A stretch of 9,992 nt of DNA from an uncultured Bacilli bacterium (GTDB lineage Bacteria > Bacillota_I > Bacilli_A > RF39 > UBA660), in the NCBI GenBank assembly GCA_934087515.1, contig CAKOIY010000022.1:1-9992 (forward strand), read 5' to 3'. A program made the translations under genes and the position numbers. Positions 6,595 through 9,992 of this stretch are shown here, one piece after another. The notes beneath the pieces were generated by a model. The model was given only the letters and a program-made list of their open reading frames with translations. It did no database searches and was not told where the DNA came from. The stretch's first letter is position 1. Each line of letters begins with the position of its first letter.

Positions 6595-6624
6595 GTATAA
6601 AACAATAACTATAAAAGCATAATA
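6595..6624 (+). promoter_or_regulatory. Candidate sigma-G (forespore) promoter of spoVAC-D-E
   Basis: GTATA (6595-6599), 18 bases, CATAATA (6618-6624) fits the B. subtilis sigma-G pattern as I recall it (gHATR, N17-18, CATWHTA) at every position. It begins directly after the sigF terminator and precedes spoVAC, whose operon is sigma-G dependent in B. subtilis. Against it: the -10 ends only five bases before the GGAGG ribosome binding site (6630-6634), so the transcript would start at or inside that site, and A+T-rich DNA yields chance matches. The GG dinucleotide preferred by sigma-F is absent. Confidence 0.5.
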
Positions 6625-6640
6625 AAAAAGGAGGAAAATT

Positions 6641-7081
6641 ATGGAAACAATAAAATATCAAAAAATAGTAGAAAAACATACTCCTAAAGAAAATAAAATA
6701 GGTAATGCTTTAGCGTCATTTATAACTGGAGGTTTACTAGGATTGCTAGGCAACTTTTTAATAGATTTGTATTCTTATATATTTCATATATCAAAAGTCT
6801 CATCATCTTCTTTGATGTTGGTAACATTTATTTTTATAGCGTGTCTTTTAACAGGATTAGGGGTTTTTGATAAATTAGTTCAAAAAGGAAAAATGGGATT
6901 AATAATTCCAATAACAGGTTTTGCTCATTCAGTACAAAGTGCTATTTTAGACTATAAAAAAGAAGGACCAATATATGGTTTTGGTTCTAATGCTTTTAAA
7001 CTAGCTGGGTCAGTAATTTTTTATGGAGTAGTATCAGCATATATATTTGCAATAATAAGATATTTGATATTTGGAGGTTAG
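6641..7081 (+). CDS. spoVAC: Stage V sporulation protein AC
   Basis: SpoVAC is an integral protein of the spore inner membrane, part of the channel moving Ca-dipicolinate in during sporulation and out in germination; the B. subtilis protein behaves as a mechanosensitive channel. The 146-residue product matches in length and pattern. It has a cytoplasmic-looking start, hydrophobic segments at about 25-50, 58-78 and 118-143, and the family signatures L-L-T-G-L-G-V-F-D-K (69-78), I-P-I-T-G-F-A-H-S (89-97) and F-K-L-A-G-S-V-I-F-Y-G-V-V-S-A-Y (117-132). A very strong ribosome binding site (AAGGAGG, 6628-6634) precedes ATG 6641. First of three spoVA genes; spoVAA and spoVAB, which precede it in B. 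subtilis, are absent here. Confidence 0.96.
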   Translation: METIKYQKIVEKHTPKENKIGNALASFITGGLLGLLGNFLIDLYSYIFHISKVSSSSLMLVTFIFIACLLTGLGVFDKLVQKGKMGLIIPITGFAHSVQSAILDYKKEGPIYGFGSNAFKLAGSVIFYGVVSAYIFAIIRYLIFGG

Positions 7082-7086
7082 TTAGT

Positions 7087-8076
7087 ATGACAGAAAAATT
7101 AAATAATGTATATATAAAAGAAACAGCTTTAACTGCAGGATTTTTAGAAAAAGAAGGACCGTTAGGAAAATATTTTGATAAGACTTACAAAGATTTTAAT
7201 ATAGGAAAGTCATTAGAACAATCTGAAGTAGAGTTATCAAAAGATGCTTTAAATATACTTTTAAAAAAAACAAATAAAACTATGAAAGATATAGGACTTA
7301 TAATTGGTGGGGATCTTTTAAATCAAATAAGTGCTACAAGTTATGCTATAGAAGAAACAAATATTCCTTTTCTAGGAGTATTCTCAGCTTGTGCTACATC
7401 AGTAGAGAGTCTTATAATAGCATCGAAATTTATTGAAACAAAAACTGTAAAAAACGCTATATGTATAACAAGTTCTCATAATTTAGCAGAAGAAAAACAA
7501 TTTAGGAATCCTACAGAATATGGCTATACTAAACCAAAAACAGCAACATTTACTTCAACTGGAGGAGCAGCAATACTTTTAACGAATGAAAAGACTAATA
7601 TAAAAATAACTAATTATACGATAGGAAGAATAGTGAATATGAATCAAAAAGATCCTAATAATATGGGTGCTGCTATGGCGCCAGCTGCAGCGGATACAAT
7701 TTATAATCACTTAACAAATTTAAACATATCTCCGGATTATTATGATTTAATCTTAAGTGGAGATTTAGGAATATATGGAAAAGAAATACTAAAAGATTAC
7801 TTAAAAGAAAACTATAATATTAAATTAGATAATTATAATGATTGTGGTGCAATGCTTTACAACATAAAAAAACAAAAAGAAATAACAGCAGGAGGATCAG
7901 GACCAGTTTGTAGTACTTTAGTAAATTATGGTTATATTTATAACCAGTTAAAATCAAAGAAATTAAAAAGAGTTTTACTTGTAACGACAGGTGCTTTATT
8001 TTCTCCAACTTTTCTCTTTCAAAAACAAGATATTTTAGGAATAGCACATGCTATAAGTTGGGAGAGTGTTCAATGA
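7087..8076 (+). CDS. spoVAD: Stage V sporulation protein AD (dipicolinate-binding)
   Basis: SpoVAD is a soluble, thiolase-fold protein that binds dipicolinic acid at the spore inner membrane and is needed for its uptake into the forespore. The 329-residue product is close to the B. subtilis length (338). Signatures include G-G-D-L-L-N-Q-I-S-A-T-S-Y-A (74-87), the thiolase-like nucleophile-elbow region F-S-A-C-A-T-S (99-105, C102), G-S-G-P-V-C-S-T and T-T-G-A-L-F-S-P-T, and near the C-terminus I-A-H-A-I-S-W-E. No membrane segment is present, as expected. Its ribosome binding site GGAGGT (7073-7078) is embedded in the terminal Gly-Gly codons of spoVAC, and its stop overlaps the spoVAE start by 4 bp, so the three genes are co-translated. 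The assignment is secure. Confidence 0.97.
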   Translation: MTEKLNNVYIKETALTAGFLEKEGPLGKYFDKTYKDFNIGKSLEQSEVELSKDALNILLKKTNKTMKDIGLIIGGDLLNQISATSYAIEETNIPFLGVFSACATSVESLIIASKFIETKTVKNAICITSSHNLAEEKQFRNPTEYGYTKPKTATFTSTGGAAILLTNEKTNIKITNYTIGRIVNMNQKDPNNMGAAMAPAAADTIYNHLTNLNISPDYYDLILSGDLGIYGKEILKDYLKENYNIKLDNYNDCGAMLYNIKKQKEITAGGSGPVCSTLVNYGYIYNQLKSKKLKRVLLVTTGALFSPTFLFQKQDILGIAHAISWESVQ

Positions 8077-8423
8077 CTTATATATTATCATTTCTTTTCT
8101 GCGGGATGCTTTGTTTAATTGCTCAAATAATAATAGATAATACTAAATTATCTGCAGGACATATAACTAGTATATTTGTAGTAGTTGGAGTTATTTTAGA
8201 TACTTTTAGTATATATGACAAAATAATAACTGTAGTAGGTGGAGGAGCTTTAGTGCCAATAACAAGTTTTGGGCATAGTCTTATTCATGCTGCATTAGAA
8301 AGAGCTCAAGAATCAGGTTTTTTTGGATTAGCTATGGGAATATTTGATATGACTGCAACGGGTATAACATCTGCAATAGTATTTTCATTTATTATAGCAT
8401 TAATCTTTAAACCAAAAGATTAG
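8073..8423 (+). CDS. spoVAE: Stage V sporulation protein AE (SpoVAEB type)
   Basis: This small membrane protein joins SpoVAC and SpoVAD in the dipicolinate channel. The product is 116 residues, the same size as B. subtilis SpoVAEB. It has hydrophobic segments at about 2-22, 30-48 and 92-111. The family motif V-P-I-T-S-F-G-H-S-L-I-H-A-A (61-74) parallels the V-P-V-T-G-F-x-x-S of SpoVAC; the two are related families. ATG 8073 overlaps the spoVAD stop (ATGA) and has GGGAG (8060-8064). An in-frame TTG at 8058 lies before that site and is not needed. No spoVAEA or spoVAF follows: the next gene is scpA. This C-D-E set resembles the compact clostridial spoVA arrangement. Confidence 0.94.
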   Translation: MTYILSFLFCGMLCLIAQIIIDNTKLSAGHITSIFVVVGVILDTFSIYDKIITVVGGGALVPITSFGHSLIHAALERAQESGFFGLAMGIFDMTATGITSAIVFSFIIALIFKPKD

Positions 8424-8432
8424 TCTTTTTTT
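8414..8432 (+). terminator. Weak terminator after spoVAE
   Basis: AAAAGA (8414-8419) and TCTTTT (8424-8429) can form a 6-bp stem with a TTAG loop, running into seven T (8426-8432). The left arm and loop contain the spoVAE stop. The stem has one G-C pair, so efficiency should be low; the T-run and the promoter that follows make a unit boundary plausible. Confidence 0.4.
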
Positions 8433-8445
8433 ATTTTGAAAAATT

Positions 8446-8454
8446 TGTTATAAT
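8446..8454 (+). promoter_or_regulatory. Extended -10 promoter of scpA-scpB
   Basis: TGTTATAAT is a perfect extended -10 (TG 8446-8447, TATAAT 8449-8454) with no good -35 at the right distance. A second -10-like TATACT lies at 8455-8460. The start of transcription would be near 8461, with AGGTGA (8468-8473) and ATG 8478 just downstream. Confidence 0.6.
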
Positions 8455-8477
8455 TATACTGTCTTATAGGTGATAAT

Positions 8478-9194
8478 ATGGAATACAAGTTTAAAATAAA
8501 TCAATTTGAAGGACCACTTGATTTGCTATTACATTTAATAAAAGAATCAGAGATGGATATAATGGATATTGAAATAGTAAAACTAACAGATCAATACTTA
8601 AATTATATAAATAGTATGGAAAATTTAGATTTAAGTACAGCTTCTGAATATTTAAGTATAGCTTCTGAATTAATGTATCTAAAATCAAAGACTTTATTAC
8701 CTGCTAAAGAAAATACTGAAGAAGAGGAAGAATATATAGAAACTAAAGAAAACTTAATAAATAGGTTACTTGAATATAAGAAATATAAAGAAGTAACAAG
8801 TAATCTAAAAGAATTAGAACAAGAAAGAAATAATTTTTATACCAAAACGCCTTCAAATATGAAGGAATATCAAACAAATCAAATAAATTTAAATCAAGAA
8901 ATTACTCTAGAAGATTTAGTAAATGCTTTTAAAAAATATTTGGAAAGAAAAAAATATGAAGAACCATTAACAACAAAAGTAACAACTAAAGAAATATCTA
9001 TAAAAGAAAGAAAATGTCAAATATATCAAATATTAAAAACAAGAAAAAAAGTAGAATTCTATGAATTATTCGAAGAATTTTCAAAGCCATATATAGTTGC
9101 AACATTTTTATCAATACTAGAAATGGCAAAAGAACAAGAATTAATTATAACTCAAAATAATAATTTTGATAAAATATATTGTGAGGTGTCATAA
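8478..9194 (+). CDS. scpA: Segregation and condensation protein A (kleisin)
   Basis: ScpA is the kleisin that bridges the SMC dimer heads in the bacterial condensin complex used for chromosome compaction and segregation. The 238-residue product has the conserved N-terminal SMC-binding block F-E-G-P-L-D-L-L-L-H-L-I (10-21), then D-I-x-x-I-x-I-V-K-L-T-D-Q-Y and a Glu-rich central linker (about 75-140) that would bind ScpB. The C-terminal winged helix with F-Y-E-L-F-E-E (194-200) and F-L-S-I-L-E-M-A-K (214-222) follows. Length is normal. ATG 8478 has AGGTGA (8468-8473). It overlaps scpB by one base (TAATG), the usual coupled arrangement. No smc gene is in the window. Confidence 0.97.
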   Translation: MEYKFKINQFEGPLDLLLHLIKESEMDIMDIEIVKLTDQYLNYINSMENLDLSTASEYLSIASELMYLKSKTLLPAKENTEEEEEYIETKENLINRLLEYKKYKEVTSNLKELEQERNNFYTKTPSNMKEYQTNQINLNQEITLEDLVNAFKKYLERKKYEEPLTTKVTTKEISIKERKCQIYQILKTRKKVEFYELFEEFSKPYIVATFLSILEMAKEQELIITQNNNFDKIYCEVS

Positions 9195-9754
9195 TGAAAC
9201 CAGTAATAGAAGGATTATTATTCCTTGTGGGAGAAGAAGGAATAGATGTAAAAACAATATCAAATATATTAGAAATAAGTGAAAAAGAAGTAATTCAAGC
9301 TCTAGAAGAATTATTTAAAGATTATCAAAATAAAGAAAGAGGAATAACTATTAAAAATTTAGGAGGATTATTCAAATTAACAACAAAGAAAGAACATAAA
9401 AAGTATTATACAAAATTATCTGAAGTAAATGAAGTGAAAAATCTTTCTCAATCAGCACTTGAAACTTTAGCCATAATAGCGTATAATGAACCTATAACTC
9501 GTCATGAAATAGATGAGTTAAGAGGAGTAAGTTCCTCACAAATAATAAGAAACCTAGTTGCAAAAGATTTTGTAAAAGAAGTAGGAAGAAGTGAAAAACT
9601 AGGAAAACCAATTCTTTATGGAACGACAAAAGAATTTTTAGATTATTTTGGATTAGATTCAAAAGATAGACTTCCAAAAATAGAAGATATTAAAATTGAT
9701 GAAGAAGTAGATTTATATAATTCAAAATATAAGGAAGAAATAGAACAATTATAG
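9194..9754 (+). CDS. scpB: Segregation and condensation protein B
   Basis: ScpB dimerises and binds the middle of ScpA in the SMC-ScpAB condensin. The 186-residue product has two winged-helix domains: the first about 1-75 (I-E-G-L-L-F-L-V-G-E-E-G-I near the start), the second from about 85. The second carries the diagnostic L-S-Q-S-A-L-E-T-L-A-I-I-A-Y (84-97), then P-I-T-R-H-E-I-D-E-L-R-G-V (101-113) and G-R-S-E-K-L-G-K-P-I-L-Y-G-T-T (137-151), ending with F-L-D-Y-F-G-L. The length is typical. GAGGTG (9183-9188) within the end of scpA serves the overlapping start. A tRNA gene begins 9 bp after the stop with no terminator between, so read-through into the tRNA is likely. Confidence 0.97.
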   Translation: MKPVIEGLLFLVGEEGIDVKTISNILEISEKEVIQALEELFKDYQNKERGITIKNLGGLFKLTTKKEHKKYYTKLSEVNEVKNLSQSALETLAIIAYNEPITRHEIDELRGVSSSQIIRNLVAKDFVKEVGRSEKLGKPILYGTTKEFLDYFGLDSKDRLPKIEDIKIDEEVDLYNSKYKEEIEQL

Positions 9755-9762
9755 TTCTAAAT

Positions 9763-9848
9763 GCCTGTGTGGTGAAATTGGTAGACACGCTGGACTCAAA
9801 ATCCAGTGAGCCTAGCTCGTGCCGGTTCGAGTCCGGCCACAGGCACCA
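9763..9848 (+). tRNA. tRNA-Leu (anticodon CAA)
   Basis: The 86-nt gene folds as a class II tRNA. The acceptor stem is GCCTGTG (9763-9769) with CACAGGC (9838-9844), followed by discriminator A and an encoded CCA. The anticodon stem is CTGGA (9790-9794) with TCCAG (9802-9806), loop CTCAAAA, anticodon CAA at 9797-9799. A long variable arm pairs GAGC (9808-9811) with GCTC (9815-9818). The T arm is GCCGG/CCGGC around TTCGAGT. It reads UUG leucine codons. A weak TATAAT at 9716-9721 inside scpB could be its own promoter but lacks a properly spaced -35; co-transcription with scpAB followed by processing is equally possible. Confidence 0.97.
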
Positions 9849-9861
9849 GATTGATACTAAA

Positions 9862-9876
9862 CTCGAACTTTTCGAG
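9862..9876. other. Short perfect hairpin downstream of the tRNA
   Basis: CTCGAA (9862-9867) pairs with TTCGAG (9871-9876) around a CTT loop, 14 bases after the tRNA CCA. There is no T-run behind it, so it is not a terminator by itself; it might guide tRNA 3' processing or be incidental. Confidence 0.4.
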
Positions 9877-9885
9877 ATAATATAA

Positions 9886-9928
9886 AAACTACTCTCAAAT
9901 TAAATTGAAAGTAGTTTGTAAATTTTTT
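9886..9928. terminator. Probable bidirectional terminator after tRNA-Leu
   Basis: AAACTACT (9886-9893) pairs with AGTAGTTT (9910-9917). After one C-A mismatch, TCAA (9895-9898) pairs with TTGA (9905-9908), closing on a 6-nt loop. On the + strand a T6 run (9923-9928) follows after five bases; on the - strand the stem runs straight into T5 (complement of 9884-9888). It could stop scpAB/tRNA transcripts and also a convergent transcript from beyond the window. The rest of 9849-9992 shows no gene: the minus strand has stops in the frame I tested. Confidence 0.6.
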
Positions 9929-9992
9929 ATTTAACTTCCCGTTTTAAATAATATGTGAACTTAACTTTGAATTATTTAAGGGCGTTAAAAAA

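Noticed and set aside
6595..6624. Sigma-F rather than sigma-G promoter before spoVAC
   Set aside because: The GG pair expected before the -10 core is AA here; the match is to the sigma-G form.
9763..9992. Integrated element attached at the tRNA-Leu 3' end
   Set aside because: No integrase and no direct repeat of the tRNA 3' end is visible in the 144 bases that follow; the only recurrence is inverted and 8 bases long.
9929..9992. End of a minus-strand gene reading into the window
   Set aside because: The frame ending at 9930-9932 has an in-frame stop within 45 bases upstream, so too little is seen to call a gene.
1..9992. CRISPR array, insertion sequence or prophage
   Set aside because: No spaced direct repeats, transposase, integrase or phage genes seen; the content is housekeeping, sporulation and one surface protein.

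Overview
The window looks like a chromosomal segment of an uncultivated, very AT-rich, endospore-associated Firmicute, probably a gut Bacilli/Erysipelotrichia- or RF39-like lineage. The evidence is the strong A+T bias (ATA, AGA and AAA codons dominate), strong GGAGG-type ribosome binding sites, sporulation genes (spoIIAA, sigF, spoVAC, spoVAD, spoVAE), the Firmicute scpA-scpB pair, and a 5' surface-protein fragment of a type I recall from gut Firmicute assemblies. TGA is used as a stop (the ATGA overlaps spoIIAA/sigF and spoVAD/spoVAE), so this is the standard bacterial code and not the Mycoplasma code. The lineage is inferred, not proven. Every gene is on the + strand.

Layout. (1) 1-1131: 3' part of an extracellular Cys-rich protein with a formylglycine-enzyme/C-type-lectin-like C-terminus, ending at a clear terminator. 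(2) 1169-5498: a compact six-gene unit, ruvA - tdk (thymidine kinase) - transglutaminase-like protein - ruvB - YgjP-like zinc metallopeptidase - SpoU/TrmH RNA methyltransferase, with an extended -10 promoter in front and a terminator behind. (3) 5560-6594: a two-gene spoIIA-like operon, spoIIAA overlapping sigF, closed by a terminator. (4) 6595-8432: spoVAC-spoVAD-spoVAE, preceded by a sequence matching the forespore sigma-G promoter pattern. (5) 8446-9754: scpA-scpB (condensin partners of SMC) behind another extended -10 promoter. (6) 9763-9848: tRNA-Leu(CAA), then a hairpin region with no gene.

The most interesting point is the sporulation switch. In the classical spoIIA operon the order is spoIIAA (anti-anti-sigma), spoIIAB (anti-sigma kinase), sigF. 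Here spoIIAB is absent: the spoIIAA stop overlaps the sigF start by 4 bp. The serine pair of the SpoIIAA motif D-S-S-G-L, which carries the residue phosphorylated by SpoIIAB, is D-Y-Y-G-L here. Kinase gene and phosphoacceptor missing together suggest that the partner-switching control of sigma-F has been lost or rewired in this lineage. The sigma factor is also shorter at its N-terminus than B. subtilis SigF. The spoVA trio (dipicolinate uptake into the spore) is the reduced C-D-E set, probably under its own forespore promoter. The order sigF - spoVA - scpAB is a compressed version of the order I recall for the same B. subtilis chromosomal region, which supports orthology.
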